Made by a program: the position numbers and the translations under genes
Source of the DNA: Aquificota bacterium
GTDB lineage: Bacteria > Aquificota > Aquificia > Aquificales > Aquificaceae
DNA length: 64,000 bases
Assembly: GCA_013153495.1 (NCBI GenBank)
Contig: JAADEH010000009.1
Coordinates: forward strand, 1-64,000
Direction: 5' to 3'
In this document: in pieces, positions 46,001-54,674 of the stretch
Numbering within the stretch: position 1 is the stretch's first letter
Layout of the letters: each line of letters opens with the position of its first letter
Notes under the pieces: generated by a model
What the model was told of the DNA's origin: nothing
The model's database searches: none
Seen by the model: only the letters and a program-made list of their open reading frames with translations

Positions 46001-47885
46001 GATGGTTAAAGCTACCTTCTATCTCAAGCCCCGTGGCAGTTCTGACCCTTATAGTGGGGTGCTTGCCGGAGTTGAAGAACTTACTTGCCCTGTTTACCTT
46101 CCTGTCTATGGAAAGAACTTTGAGGTTTATGTCGTGCTCGCTGGAGTCTTTTGAGTTGGGGACTATCTCCTCTATGGGGATTAGACCCTTTTCCGTAAGA
46201 ACGAGGGAACCTTCCGTTATGCAGTATCTCATCTGAGCCGGCGGGTCTCCGTCCACCGAGCCGTAGTTTCCCTGCCCGACTATTAGGGGATACCTCATGG
46301 AAAAGTCTTGAGCCATGCGGACAAGAGCGTCGTAAACAGCCTGATCACCATGAGGGTGGAACTTACCGAGACAGTTGTGAACTACAAAGCCGTTTGCTAA
46401 AAACTCGTGCTCTTCCTCAACCTGTATGTCGTAAGTTTCTTCGGGTGGAAGGTTTTTGACCTCCTTTACCCTAATAAAGAACCAGTTTTTATCGAGGATG
46501 TCCCTTAGAAGGGATGCATACCTTGAGCCTATAAGCTCAGCCTTTTTCAGTATTCCAAGCTCCTCAAGGGAGTTCCTGTATAGGGTAAACTTATCTTTCA
46601 GGTCGGAAGAGTATCTTATCTTTGCACCGGTTCCGTATTTGATACCGCACCTTATCTTCTTACCCTTCACACTCTCATACCACCCCCCTCCAAGATGCTT
46701 TTGTGAGAATTCTTCCAAGATTAGCCTGCCCAGATAGGGAATTGAGTCTGCCTTCAGACGCTTGGTAATCCTATCTTCCTCCAAGGCATAAGCCTTAACG
46801 GGAGGTATGGGAGAATTTAGAAGCTTGTAAATGTAATGCCCGGAGACTTCAAGGCTGTAAAGCTCAAAGTTTCTTTTTATCTCCCTTCCGTTAATTTCTC
46901 CACCGTTCTTTACACCTTGAGAGTAAACCTTAGAGGGCACTCCAAGATAAAAGAGTAAGACCTGAAGTTCCTTTATAAGCTCCTGGGAAATCGAGCTTAT
47001 GTTTATGACGTTTCTTTTTCTGTGAAGGCTTCCGTCCGAATCTATTAGCCCTGACAGAAAGGAGAGGACTACATTTTTCCCTGCACGGAAGAGCCAGCTC
47101 GGGAGCTTCTTTGTTCTCGCACTCAGAGAGCTATCAGCCTCCAGTATTTCCATAAAGGTTTTCGTCCACGTGGAGTTTAACCTTATAGTGCCGTCGCTCT
47201 GTTTGGAGTATTTGATAGCCTTTGAGCTGAGCGTTTCTTCTATGCGTTTTAAAATTCTTTTGTCGTTTACAAATATACCGAGCCTGTGATAGCCCCTTTT
47301 GTCCCTCTCTATCCACCCATCTCCCACAAAAAGACCGATAAAGTATGCTAAAGGCTCGTCTATCTCAAGACCCACTATATGTATCCTTTCCCCCTCTTCG
47401 GGAAAAACAGCCCTGGCAAGGAGAATATCTCCTTCCCTTAACTCCCTTGCCTCCTTCCACTCAAAGGTGCCGTCTTCCTTTAAAACCTTAAACCTCTGTC
47501 CCGGTGTGCATCTTACCGACATGCCCGTATCGGTGATTACCTCCTTCAGAGGTTGGGGTGGCAGGAGGTAGAGTTCTTTAACCTTCTTCAGACCCTTCGA
47601 TGTGTATACGAGTTCACCCCTCTGAATGTCCTCTATGTTCTTTATGCCTTTCGGTGTTGCCACCTTCGTTCCCTTTACGAAGCACTCTCCCACTATCCTC
47701 GCACTCTTTTTAAAGGGCTTTTCGGGAAATAGCCCCATCTCATACATGGAGTAGAGAATTCTCCTCTGGACAGGCTTTAGACCGTCGCGGACGTCGGGGA
47801 TAGCCCTCCCGACGATAACGGACATGGCATAGTCTATGTAGGACTGTTTTACTTCTTCTTCTATGGGAACCTCTATTATTTCCAT
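42993..47885 (-). CDS. gyrA: DNA gyrase/topoisomerase subunit A precursor with two inteins
   Basis: The 1630-aa precursor is a type IIA topoisomerase A subunit split by two in-frame inteins (residues 68-504 and 555-966), leaving a mature protein of about 781 aa. Extein motifs include [41 protein letters not shown], the catalytic tyrosine in DPPAQMRY (Tyr554 of the precursor) and [13 protein letters not shown]. The C-terminal propeller lacks a recognisable QRRGGKG GyrA box, as expected for a topoisomerase IV-like enzyme. TATAAT lies nine bases before the ATG. Confidence 0.95.
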   Translation of the reverse strand: MEIIEVPIEEEVKQSYIDYAMSVIVGRAIPDVRDGLKPVQRRILYSMYEMGLFPEKPFKKSARIVGECFVKGTKVATPKGIKNIEDIQRGELVYTSKGLKKVKELYLLPPQPLKEVITDTGMSVRCTPGQRFKVLKEDGTFEWKEARELREGDILLARAVFPEEGERIHIVGLEIDEPLAYFIGLFVGDGWIERDKRGYHRLGIFVNDKRILKRIEETLSSKAIKYSKQSDGTIRLNSTWTKTFMEILEADSSLSARTKKLPSWLFRAGKNVVLSFLSGLIDSDGSLHRKRNVINISSISQELIKELQVLLFYLGVPSKVYSQGVKNGGEINGREIKRNFELYSLEVSGHYIYKLLNSPIPPVKAYALEEDRITKRLKADSIPYLGRLILEEFSQKHLGGGWYESVKGKKIRCGIKYGTGAKIRYSSDLKDKFTLYRNSLEELGILKKAELIGSRYASLLRDILDKNWFFIRVKEVKNLPPEETYDIQVEEEHEFLANGFVVHNCLGKFHPHGDQAVYDALVRMAQDFSMRYPLIVGQGNYGSVDGDPPAQMRYCITEGSLVLTEKGLIPIEEIVPNSKDSSEHDINLKVLSIDRKVNRASKFFNSGKHPTIRVRTATGLEIEGSFNHPLLTLSKDEEGKPAFAWKTLEEIREGDYVVVARGSNFFPKEDLISEEEAFLLGAFVSEGYISDRRLGFSNVSDEFVREFQECYEEVYGDKYCKYERKLRSTKTITEFQIHHREVIEDLKATGFYHKAEEKEVPPAVLRSSKRVQRAFLRALFTGDGSVSKAGQTCLVFYHSKSLKLLKQVQIMLLNFGIVSRLHRDRHIHRLQISGATNLRLFYEEIGFVGHKQEKLGEFLKDYGKALSRTDKIPFLSEYLRKKYRFRFNEWFIKHNLDRYESLEKYYPILKKFLDKEDLDLIDRLFKNRYFFDQIVFKDFGGYKTVYSIKVESNCHSFVANGIINHNTEAKLSKIAVQMLEDIDKDTVDFVPNFDESLMEPTVLPSKFPNLLCNGTAGIAVGLATSIPPHNLREVGKALVELAKNPHMTTEEILEIIKGPDFPTGGVIENYKDLKEIYETGRGIVQVKAKAHVEKVQGGREQIVVSEIPYQVNKAELIKKIADNVRSGRIKEISDIRDESDKEGIRIVIELKREAKGEKVLKKLFKYTQLKKGFPVNLVVLVNGEPKLVGIKELLREFIKHRLAVILRRTKFFLKKAEDRLHVVQGLLIALNNLDEVIEGIRKSKDVQEARSMLQTRFGLTERQAQAVLDLRLHRLTSLEREKLRQEEAELTQKIDYFRKVISSEEERIKIFIEETEELVKKFGDPRRTFIEGLEEELEEGSLVVAVLENGKVMPVENMPEGESPVVDILDVPFTEGLFLVSNRGRVYWIAGSQALQGSKVNFKESDEHIVGAFIRERFADRLLLATKNGMIKKIPLVEFEYKAQGMRIIKLAEDDEVVGIAQSIDMSDILMFTRRGKVARFSVREIPAATPGTKGSQGIKVEEGDEVVGTRVIRPDQPYLIVVTPDGKVKRIYQQEIAVRNRGVKGVSVLGSARERLLDLLPIKEELELLITTLQGRAFYDRIRAEDIPLSKRDRLAKPRWDLEEGDELRRIVIKSEGKADEEGESSDNP
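44988..46223 (-). mobile_element. intein 2 of GyrA (412 aa, LAGLIDADG type)
   Basis: Residues 555-966 begin [20 protein letters not shown] (block A) and end [13 protein letters not shown] before Thr967. Block B is [10 protein letters not shown]. Two LAGLIDADG-like motifs occur, [11 protein letters not shown] near 679 and [11 protein letters not shown] near 776, so a homing endonuclease is embedded. The site is directly after the catalytic tyrosine, between MRY and TEAKL, the position of the known mycobacterial GyrA intein. Splicing is essential for activity. Confidence 0.95.
46374..47684 (-). mobile_element. intein 1 of GyrA (437 aa, LAGLIDADG type)
   Basis: Residues 68-504 begin [20 protein letters not shown] (block A) and end [12 protein letters not shown], followed by Cys505 as +1 extein residue. 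Block B is [11 protein letters not shown], with threonine and no histidine at the usual TxxH spacing (TPGQ). LAGLIDADG motifs are [11 protein letters not shown] near 182 and [12 protein letters not shown] near 276, both with acidic residues. The insertion is between RIVGE and [10 protein letters not shown], a second, less familiar GyrA site. Confidence 0.94.
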
Positions 47886-47894
47886 TGTCGGAAA

Positions 47895-47900
47895 ATTATA
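47895..47900 (-). promoter_or_regulatory. -10 box (TATAAT) nine bases before gyrA
   Basis: A perfect TATAAT on the minus strand ends nine bases before the gyrA ATG, without a ribosome site. It lies in the 50-base gap after the prenyl synthase gene. Confidence 0.5.
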
Positions 47901-47935
47901 GCACAGGTGTTGCAGGTCTCTCTGACGCTTGTAAG

Positions 47936-48754
47936 TTAAGGACTGGAAGCTTCTTCCCTCACTCTGTTATACACTTTATCCGCAAGGAACTTTATGGAAG
48001 CAGGTTTCGACCCGAAGACCCTTTCCAAACCATCGATGACTTTTCGATACATCTCCCCCGCTTTGTCTTTTGCTTCCTCCTCACCTAACAGCTCAAAGTA
48101 TCCGTCCCTGTCGAGTATGTCGTCGGTTATCTGGAACAGCAGTCCGAAGTTCCTTCCGAGTTCCTCCAGACCGCCGATGAGGTCCTCCCTTTTGGACACC
48201 ACACCCCCGAGCATAAAGCTCGCCTCAAAAAGAGCGGCAGTTTTTTTCAAGTTTATCCGGTAAAGGTCTGCTGACCTCTTTATGTCGAGCGCTTGCCCCC
48301 CCACCATTCCCTCTATACCCGACTTTACCGATACTATGTGGATAACCCTGATTATCTCCTGCGGAGAGAGAGTTTTAAAAACCTTCGGTCTTGAAAGAAC
48401 TTCAAAGGCATAGGTCAGGAGTGCATCCCCCGCAAGTATGGCTATCGCTTCCCCAAACTTCTTGTGGCACGTGGGCATACCCCGCCTGAGGTCGTCGTTG
48501 TCCATGGCAGGCAAGTCGTCGTGTATAAGCGAGTAGTTGTGTATCATCTCCACAGCACAGCCTGCGGTTATCGCATCTTCCTCATCACCCCCCAAGACCT
48601 CTGCCACCGCCACGGTAATGATGGGTCTTATCCTCTTGCCCGGTTGGAAAAGGTAGTAAGCCATAGCGGACGCAAGGTCCTCGGGATAGGTGGGGAGAAA
48701 CAGCTCCTTGAGTCTTTTATCTATCCTTTCTCTCCAGAGGGAAATCTTTTCCAT
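47936..48754 (-). CDS. ispA: polyprenyl diphosphate synthase (farnesyl/geranylgeranyl type, IspA)
   Basis: The 272-aa trans-prenyltransferase has the first aspartate-rich motif [15 protein letters not shown] near residue 76 and the second FQITDDILD near residue 208, plus the N-terminal GKRIRPII. The spacing DDxxxxD in the first motif is that of bacterial farnesyl/geranylgeranyl synthases. Chain length cannot be set firmly. TATAAT lies six bases before the ATG. The murI gene diverges 30 bases away. Confidence 0.93.
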   Translation of the reverse strand: MEKISLWRERIDKRLKELFLPTYPEDLASAMAYYLFQPGKRIRPIITVAVAEVLGGDEEDAITAGCAVEMIHNYSLIHDDLPAMDNDDLRRGMPTCHKKFGEAIAILAGDALLTYAFEVLSRPKVFKTLSPQEIIRVIHIVSVKSGIEGMVGGQALDIKRSADLYRINLKKTAALFEASFMLGGVVSKREDLIGGLEELGRNFGLLFQITDDILDRDGYFELLGEEEAKDKAGEMYRKVIDGLERVFGSKPASIKFLADKVYNRVREEASSP

Positions 48755-48760
48755 CTTAAA

Positions 48761-48766
48761 ATTATA
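48761..48766 (-). promoter_or_regulatory. -10 box (TATAAT) six bases before ispA
   Basis: A perfect TATAAT on the minus strand is followed by TTTAAG and the ATG. With usual spacing, transcription would begin on the start codon itself, making this the clearest leaderless candidate. A TTCAAA at 48784-48789 is a fair -35 at 17 bases. Confidence 0.55.
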
Positions 48767-48784
48767 TGCTCACGGGAGATAGGT

Positions 48785-49552
48785 TTGAAGGTAGGCATAT
48801 TCGACTCGGGTGTAGGTGGCTTGACGGTTCTCAGGGCTGTCCGCAACAGGTTTCCCAAAATCGACATAGTGTATCTCGGGGATACCGCAAGAGTCCCCTA
48901 CGGGAATAAGTCCCCCCAGACCGTGGTCAGATACAGCCTCGAGTGTGCCAAGTTCCTCCTCGACAAAGGTGTGGAAGCCTTAGTAGTTGCCTGCAACACA
49001 GCCAGCTCCTATGCGGTTCCCGCTCTGAGAGATTACTTCGGAGTTCCCGTTATAGGTGTGGTCGAGCCGGGTGTGGAAGAGGCTCTGCGCCTGACAGAAG
49101 GCAAGGTGGGTGTTATAGGAACCCCCGCCACCATAAGGAGCGGGTCCTATCAGGAAAAACTCAAGGAAGCCGGAGTTGAAGTCTTCTCAAAGGCATGCCC
49201 CCTGTTCGTTCCCCTCGTGGAAGAAGGACTTATAGAGGGAGATATAACCCGCAGAGTGGTGGACATGTATCTTAAAGAGCTAAAGGAAGCTAAAATAGAC
49301 ACTCTGATTCTCGGATGCACCCACTACCCGCTCTTGAAAAGGGAGATACAAAATTATCTGAAGGATGTCCGCATAATCGATTCCTCCGATGCGGTTGCCC
49401 GTGCCCTGGAAGGAATTATCGAGAACGAAGGAAATTCCTCGACGGAACTTTTTTTCACCGACAGGTCCCAGAACCTCGACTTCCTTATAGAGCTTATTCT
49501 CGGTAAGCCTCTTAAACCTACTATACTCAGCGAAGGTGTCCCGAAGGTTTAA
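48785..49552 (+). CDS. murI: glutamate racemase
   Basis: The 255-aa enzyme makes D-glutamate for peptidoglycan. FDSGVGGLTVLRAV at the start, VVACNTASSYAVP with the first catalytic cysteine near residue 71 and LILGCTHYPLL with the second near residue 180 are diagnostic. The TTG at 48785 has GGGAG about seven bases upstream and gives the normal family N-terminus (LKVGIFDSG); longer upstream frames read through the ispA gene. The stop shares TTAA with the convergent SurA-like gene. Confidence 0.95.
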   Translation: MKVGIFDSGVGGLTVLRAVRNRFPKIDIVYLGDTARVPYGNKSPQTVVRYSLECAKFLLDKGVEALVVACNTASSYAVPALRDYFGVPVIGVVEPGVEEALRLTEGKVGVIGTPATIRSGSYQEKLKEAGVEVFSKACPLFVPLVEEGLIEGDITRRVVDMYLKELKEAKIDTLILGCTHYPLLKREIQNYLKDVRIIDSSDAVARALEGIIENEGNSSTELFFTDRSQNLDFLIELILGKPLKPTILSEGVPKV

Positions 49553-50418
49553 CCGAGAACTTCCACCAGGCTCATTTTTCTGAGCTTCTCGACGAGCTTC
49601 TTCTCCTCCTCCTTCAACTTCCTTTCTATTATCTCTTTTCTAATCTCCTCCTCGCTCCTTCCGGATATCTCTCGGACAGTCCTTAAAACCTTAGCAAGGT
49701 ATATGTGTTCCTCGTCCTCCGCAATAGCAAGCTCCCCATCCCTCACTCTCCAGACTTCCCTGTCGAGGTTTTCCACAAGCTCACCCTTCTTTACACGAAG
49801 TCTCTCAGTCTTGAGACCCAGCTCAAGAGCTATCTTGCCTATGTCCGCCCCGTAGGTGCCCACAAGTTCGAGAAGTTTATCCTTGTCGTTCTTACCAACC
49901 ACCAGAAGCTCTATGTCTTTCAGGAACTTAATGTCCCCGCTTCTGAGCCTTTCAAGCTCTATCTCCACCTCCGAGACCTCTATCTCCTTCATCAAATACT
50001 CACGGAGTCCGTAAGTGGAGGCAAGCTCCACCACTATGAAGTTTTTTAGGTCTTCCGGAGTCAGTCCCTCCCTGCTGAGTTCTTCGTAAAGTTCCTTTAC
50101 GCTCTTCCCGTTGGACTTTGCTATGTCTTTGATAACCGTGTCTATATACTCTTGAGGAATATCGAGTCCTTGTTCCATCAGAAACTGAGCTATCAGGTGT
50201 TTTTCCACCAAGATTTTTACGAGCTTGTCCCTGTCCTTTATACCGTAGAACATGCTTGCGACCTTCAGCTCGCTCTCGAGAATAGGCTCTCCGTTGACGT
50301 TTGCCACCACCCTGTCCAGAAGCTGGGAGTAAGAAGTTCCGAGCACCACAAGCAAGACAACTATAAGTGCTTTAAGTATATTTCCAACCTGTAGCGTTTT
50401 AAGGTTTCCCTGAACCAT
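49549..50418 (-). CDS. SurA-N-domain periplasmic chaperone-like protein
   Basis: The 289-aa product has a signal peptide (ILKALIVVLLVVLGTSYS) and then the SurA N-terminal pattern LDRVVANVNGEPILESELKVASMFYG, followed by a long helical, charged body. No parvulin-type isomerase domain is clear. It likely helps outer-membrane proteins fold. The ATG at 50418 has GGAGG eight bases upstream, inside the preceding gene (58-base overlap), so the two SurA-like genes form a unit. Confidence 0.8.
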   Translation of the reverse strand: MVQGNLKTLQVGNILKALIVVLLVVLGTSYSQLLDRVVANVNGEPILESELKVASMFYGIKDRDKLVKILVEKHLIAQFLMEQGLDIPQEYIDTVIKDIAKSNGKSVKELYEELSREGLTPEDLKNFIVVELASTYGLREYLMKEIEVSEVEIELERLRSGDIKFLKDIELLVVGKNDKDKLLELVGTYGADIGKIALELGLKTERLRVKKGELVENLDREVWRVRDGELAIAEDEEHIYLAKVLRTVREISGRSEEEIRKEIIERKLKEEEKKLVEKLRKMSLVEVLG

Positions 50419-51185
50419 TCTCTGAATACCTCCTGCTTTTTCTCCTTCAGAAGCTTAGCCCTGACGATGTCCCTGACTTCCGAAAGGGGAAGGACACCCG
50501 CCTTCCTTTTATCGGTAATTTTAAGTATCAGATACCCCGTTTCAAGCCTTATAGGCTTAGACACGCTTCCCACCTTGTAGGGATGCAGTTTCCTCCTAAC
50601 CTTTCTGGGGAGTGCCTGAAGGGAATACCACCTCTCCCTGCCAACCCTAACACCGTTTCCCGAGTAAACCCTCTTCCCTTCCTTCAAAAGCTGATAAACC
50701 TCCTCCGCCTTCCTACTCGTATCAACCAGCACCCTCAAAAGCTTCACCTGATTGGGATAATAAAATTCCCTCTTGTTAAGAAGGTAATAGGCTTCTATCT
50801 CACCCTCACTTACCTTTACACCCTTCGTAATCCTGTCGGTCATCTTATCCACATAAAGCTCCCTTCTCACAAGCTCCCTTATAAGGGGAGAGACCTTTTT
50901 TCTTCCCCACTTCCTTAGAGCACGCTCAACCTCAGCACCCGTTACCACCACACCCGCTTCCCTTGCGGACTCTTCCACGATAATTCCCTTTATAAGCTCA
51001 AATAGGAACCTCCTCTTATCCTCCTCCGTGGGATTTCCGGGACTACGATGTATCATCTCCCTCCAGTAGAATTTAAAGAGTTCCCTGAACTCCTCCTTGG
51101 TTATAACCCTACCATCTATCCTCGCCACCACTTCCGAACCGAAGGAAAGGGAAAAGAAAAACACAAGCAGTATGAGAAACATCAA
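50361..51185 (-). CDS. PpiC/SurA-like periplasmic peptidyl-prolyl isomerase
   Basis: The 274-aa product has a short signal (MMFLILLVFFFSLSFG), a SurA-type chaperone region (VVARIDGRVITKEEFRELF) and a parvulin-like part from about residue 140 (NQVKLLRVLVDTSRKAEEVYQLL ... GSVSKPIRLETGYLILKITDKR). Relatives assist folding of outer-membrane proteins. It overlaps the MFS gene by ATGA and the SurA-like gene by 58 bases. Confidence 0.87.
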   Translation of the reverse strand: MMFLILLVFFFSLSFGSEVVARIDGRVITKEEFRELFKFYWREMIHRSPGNPTEEDKRRFLFELIKGIIVEESAREAGVVVTGAEVERALRKWGRKKVSPLIRELVRRELYVDKMTDRITKGVKVSEGEIEAYYLLNKREFYYPNQVKLLRVLVDTSRKAEEVYQLLKEGKRVYSGNGVRVGRERWYSLQALPRKVRRKLHPYKVGSVSKPIRLETGYLILKITDKRKAGVLPLSEVRDIVRAKLLKEKKQEVFREWFRETLKRYRLEIYLKHL

Positions 51186-52729
51186 CCCCTATTATACAAC
51201 CGACCTATAAGCAGAAAGGCAAGAGGCAAAAGACCCACAACAGCAAAAACACCGCTCCACACGAAAAGGTCCTGAAAAGCCCAAGAGTAAGCGAGCTTAT
51301 GCTGGAGAGCACCTACCGAGTAAACCGCCTTAAGAAGCGCCTCTTCCGGAATGTAAGAGACTCCGTCGAAAAATCCCGCCATCTCCTCAACCCGCTCCCG
51401 CACATAGTGATAATTTAACGATTGAAGGACCGACACCTCGTCGTAGTGGAAAGAGGAATTACCCTTGAGAATGTTCGTGGCTATTGCGGTTCCGAAGGAC
51501 CCCCCTATAAACCTTATGTAATCCAAAAGACTTATCACGAGTATGGTCTTATCCTCCAACCCCCTCAGAGCTATAACCGTTACCGGAGCGAAAAACAAAC
51601 CCATACCCATACCCACAACCGCAAGCTCCAAAGAAGCCTCCCCCTTGGGAGTGTATAGGTCGTAATGCCTTATAAAGAAGTAAATAGAACCTAAATACAC
51701 CACTATCGCCATCAGGAGAGTCCCACCCGCACTCCATCGGTCGCTCAGAACGCCCGCCACCACCGAAAAGACCGCTATCGAAAAGGCAAAGGGAAGGAGA
51801 AGGACGCCCGTCGTGAAGGTGCTCAAACCCTTCAGAAACTCAAAGTATAGGGGAATAGCATAAAAGAGAGCATACATAGAAAAACCCAGCACGAGCATAA
51901 AAACCAGAAAGGCAACGCTGAAGTTCAGATGCCTGAACACGCTCAAATCCACGAGCCTGTTTTTGGAACGGACCTCCCACAAAAAGTATAGGATGTATAG
52001 AAGGACCGCTGACGCGGTGAGAAAGGATATAAAGTTTGAGGTAAACCAACCGAGCTGTTGCCCTTTAGAGAGAACCACCAAGGTGCTAACGGTCGCACCG
52101 CTTATGAATAAAAAAGATAAAAGATTGAAGGGAAGAAGTCTCCTCTCAGCGGAAACCTCTTTCAAGAAGAGAAGGGAAGCTAAGGTAAGAAGCCCGCTGA
52201 CCGGAACATTTATAAAGAAAATCCAGTTCCAGTTTATGTGCTCGGTGAGCCACCCCCCCAAAGTGGGACCAATAGCAGGAGCAAAGGAAGCCCCCAAACC
52301 GAATATCCCCATAGCAACCCCCTTCTGCTCGGGAGGATATATGGTGAAGAGTATCGCCTGAGCGGACACTATTATGAGAGCCTCCGCAAAACCCTGAATA
52401 GAACGGAATACAACCATCTGATAAAGCTCCGTGGATATACCGCACAGATAACTGGATATACCAAAAAGAGCAACCCCCACCACATAAAGAGCCTTCAACC
52501 CCGTCAACTTCTCCGCCCACTCTATTAACGGAAGCGTAACAGCCGCCGCTATCATGTAAGCGGTTACGACCCACTGGATACCGTAAAGGTCCGTCTTAAG
52601 GGGAGCCATCATCTTGGGAAGAGCTATATCAACTATAGTTGTATCCAGAATAGCCATAAAGGCTCCCACCATAACCAGCAAAGTGTGGACCACGAGGTCT
52701 CCCTTGGAAAGCTTTACTGACTGACCCAT
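51182..52729 (-). CDS. MFS multidrug exporter, EmrB/DHA2 family
   Basis: The 515-aa protein has the 14-span DHA2 layout and the family motif IDTTIVDIALPKM (LDTTIVNVALP type) near residue 27, with the antiporter motif GPTLGGWLTEHINWNWIFFINVPV near residue 150. It would expel drugs or metabolites with proton exchange; an EmrA-type adaptor is not adjacent. GATAAT ends five bases before the ATG, though it may also be read from dprA upstream. Confidence 0.93.
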   Translation of the reverse strand: MGQSVKLSKGDLVVHTLLVMVGAFMAILDTTIVDIALPKMMAPLKTDLYGIQWVVTAYMIAAAVTLPLIEWAEKLTGLKALYVVGVALFGISSYLCGISTELYQMVVFRSIQGFAEALIIVSAQAILFTIYPPEQKGVAMGIFGLGASFAPAIGPTLGGWLTEHINWNWIFFINVPVSGLLTLASLLFLKEVSAERRLLPFNLLSFLFISGATVSTLVVLSKGQQLGWFTSNFISFLTASAVLLYILYFLWEVRSKNRLVDLSVFRHLNFSVAFLVFMLVLGFSMYALFYAIPLYFEFLKGLSTFTTGVLLLPFAFSIAVFSVVAGVLSDRWSAGGTLLMAIVVYLGSIYFFIRHYDLYTPKGEASLELAVVGMGMGLFFAPVTVIALRGLEDKTILVISLLDYIRFIGGSFGTAIATNILKGNSSFHYDEVSVLQSLNYHYVRERVEEMAGFFDGVSYIPEEALLKAVYSVGALQHKLAYSWAFQDLFVWSGVFAVVGLLPLAFLLIGRLYNRG

Positions 52730-52740
52730 CAGTTATTATC

Positions 52741-53754
52741 TTAGCAGGACATGTAAAGGGAACCCATCTTGGTAAGTTTTCCCTCCATTTCGAGCTTGAT
52801 AAGTATCTGGAACACCTCCGAATGGGGAAGGTTCAAAAAATCCGAAATTTCGTCAACGGTTCTCGGTGTTTGCAAGAACTCTTCGAGTGAACCCCTGCTG
52901 TTAACTTTATTACCGAATATCTGACCCGGTTCCCCGAAAATCTGAGCCTTTCCCTCCCTTATCAGGTTCACGCACCCCCTCCATCGGGGAGACCTGCCTA
53001 TACCCACATGAGCATACACCTTCTTCCCAAGCAGGTCAGCCCAGCGAGCGGTTATAAGAGCACCGCTTTTTGTAGAAGCCTCCGGAATTACGACGAACTC
53101 CGACAGGGAAGCGATGAGCCTGTTGCGCTTCGGGAAGGTGTGCTTATCCGCAGGTTGGTTCGGCAGAAACTCAGAAATCAAAACGCCGTTTGATTTTTCT
53201 ATCCTTTTTAAAAGGGAAGACCGAGCTTTTAAAATCCCGAAGCCTAAAATACAAACGGTATAACCGGATTTTTCAACGGCTCTAAGGTGCGCCCTGCTAT
53301 CGACACCTACCGCCCCGCCCGATACAATACCGAAACCCCTATCAACCGCAAGGTCAACGATTTCGTCCACGAGAGATAAAGTGTAGTCGGAAGGATTGCG
53401 AGGTCCCACCACACCCACACAGGAAACGCCCTTAAGATTACCCCTGTAAAAGAGAACCGGTGGAGAATCCGGAAGGTCCATAAACTCCTTCGGATAATCT
53501 TCATCTTCGATAGTAACTGCCCCTAAGTCTTCCTCCGTAAGGAGCTTTATAATGTCCTTTATCTTCTTCTCATCAACACCTTTAAGGTCCTTTATGGCTT
53601 TAGCCTTAGCTTGCCCGACGACGAGAGCAAGCTCCTTTTCGTCAGCTTCGAGAATGGAACCCGCACCCTTAAACCTTTCAAAAAGAGCCTTTAAGCTTCT
53701 CTCCCCCACACCTCTTATCGAAGAGAGAACCAGCCAGTTGTATAGTTTCTCCAT
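52741..53754 (-). CDS. dprA: DNA processing protein DprA
   Basis: The 337-aa product loads RecA on incoming single-stranded DNA in natural transformation. A helix-hairpin-helix-like N-terminal region (SSIRGVGERSLKALFERF) precedes the Rossmann core VGVVGPRNPSDYTLSLVDEI, GIVSGGAVGVDSRAHLRAVE, the FPKRNRLIASLSEFVVIPEAS segment, and a C-terminal winged helix (RTVDEISDFLNLPHSEVFQILIKLE). It implies that the cell may take up DNA. Confidence 0.94.
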   Translation of the reverse strand: MEKLYNWLVLSSIRGVGERSLKALFERFKGAGSILEADEKELALVVGQAKAKAIKDLKGVDEKKIKDIIKLLTEEDLGAVTIEDEDYPKEFMDLPDSPPVLFYRGNLKGVSCVGVVGPRNPSDYTLSLVDEIVDLAVDRGFGIVSGGAVGVDSRAHLRAVEKSGYTVCILGFGILKARSSLLKRIEKSNGVLISEFLPNQPADKHTFPKRNRLIASLSEFVVIPEASTKSGALITARWADLLGKKVYAHVGIGRSPRWRGCVNLIREGKAQIFGEPGQIFGNKVNSRGSLEEFLQTPRTVDEISDFLNLPHSEVFQILIKLEMEGKLTKMGSLYMSC

Positions 53755-53781
53755 CTTCTAACCTATATCATAGGTAAGCCC

Positions 53782-53810
53782 TTGTTTTCCTATAAGGATT
53801 CCCTTATATT
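53782..53810 (+). promoter_or_regulatory. promoter candidate of the por operon
   Basis: TTGTTT at 53782-53787 and TATATT at 53805-53810 are separated by 17 bases. The first gene starts 33 bases further on after an AGGAGGCAGGAG ribosome site. Confidence 0.55.
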
Positions 53811-53843
53811 GTTTATCACAATCGTTTTTGAGGAGGCAGGAGA

Positions 53844-54083
53844 ATGTATTACGTCGCCCAGGTTATCCGTGATGAATGCACAAAATACAACTGCAAGCAG
53901 TGCACCCTGTTCTGCCCCGAACCCAACACCCTGATGTATACGGACGACGACCACCACGCATACGTTATAACGGAAAGGTGCAAAGGTTGTGCCCTGTGCG
54001 TCTATGTATGCTCTAACCTGCTCAAGCGTGATTCCATAGAGATGGTCTATGCGGAAAACAGAGACGTTGCGGGAGTCAGATAA
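53844..54083 (+). CDS. porE: pyruvate:ferredoxin oxidoreductase, ferredoxin-type subunit (PorE-like)
   Basis: The 79-aa product carries eight cysteines in two groups: 12, 17, 20, 24 (ECTKYNCKQCTLFCPEP) and 46, 49, 52, 56 (CKGCALCVYVC), enough for two [4Fe-4S] clusters. It leads an operon with the order E-D-A-B-G known for the five-subunit pyruvate enzyme of Hydrogenobacter thermophilus, where it passes electrons to or from the core. A 2-oxoglutarate enzyme (For) is the alternative, but that cluster has E last. Confidence 0.8.
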   Translation: MYYVAQVIRDECTKYNCKQCTLFCPEPNTLMYTDDDHHAYVITERCKGCALCVYVCSNLLKRDSIEMVYAENRDVAGVR

Positions 54084-54104
54084 CTTTTAGTTTGGAGGTA
54101 AGTT

Positions 54105-54674
54105 ATGGCAACACTTGGACCTTCAGGATACTCACCCTATCCTGTTGCAATGTATGAGGAGCTTCTGACCCCACCACCGGGCAAAGCTCTCATGTTTAAC
54201 GAGATAGTTGACGAAGAGGTCGCAATGAGAGAAGCGGCAAAAGCTATGCTCACCAGAGACAATCCCACCATATTCCCCGGTCCCCAGGTTCTTTATGCGT
54301 GGAACGAGGAAGCTAAAGAGAAGGCAAAGCTCGTGCGCAAGATAGCGGAGACCCTCGGAGCCAAAATAATTCCCATGTATGACTACAGACCCAAATACCC
54401 GAAGATAGACCCTGAAAAAGAGATAAACCCCAACCACCCCAACCTCACCATCTGGCACAACAACATAAAGGCTTGCATATTCGTAGGTGTTCACTGCCAC
54501 TATGCGAACGTCGCTCTCAAGATAATCAGAGCTGAAACGGACTGCTTCACCATAGCCCTCTGCGGTAATGCGGGACACGAGGATGCGATGATTACCCTAA
54601 GGGACCAGCACGTTGAGGAGCTTGAAAAATTTATAAAGGTAGCGGAGCAGGTTAAAAAAGAGCTGGGCAAGTGA
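54105..54674 (+). CDS. porD: pyruvate:ferredoxin oxidoreductase, delta-type subunit (PorD-like)
   Basis: The 189-aa product has no cysteine clusters. Its central NLTIWHNNIKACIFVGVHCHYANVALKIIRAETDC resembles the CO dehydrogenase beta/ACS epsilon fold seen in one subunit of the five-subunit 2-oxoacid oxidoreductases of Hydrogenobacter. It has a good GGAGGTAAGTT site. It lies between PorE and an inserted Uma2 gene and overlaps the latter by TGATG. Confidence 0.75.
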   Translation: MATLGPSGYSPYPVAMYEELLTPPPGKALMFNEIVDEEVAMREAAKAMLTRDNPTIFPGPQVLYAWNEEAKEKAKLVRKIAETLGAKIIPMYDYRPKYPKIDPEKEINPNHPNLTIWHNNIKACIFVGVHCHYANVALKIIRAETDCFTIALCGNAGHEDAMITLRDQHVEELEKFIKVAEQVKKELGK

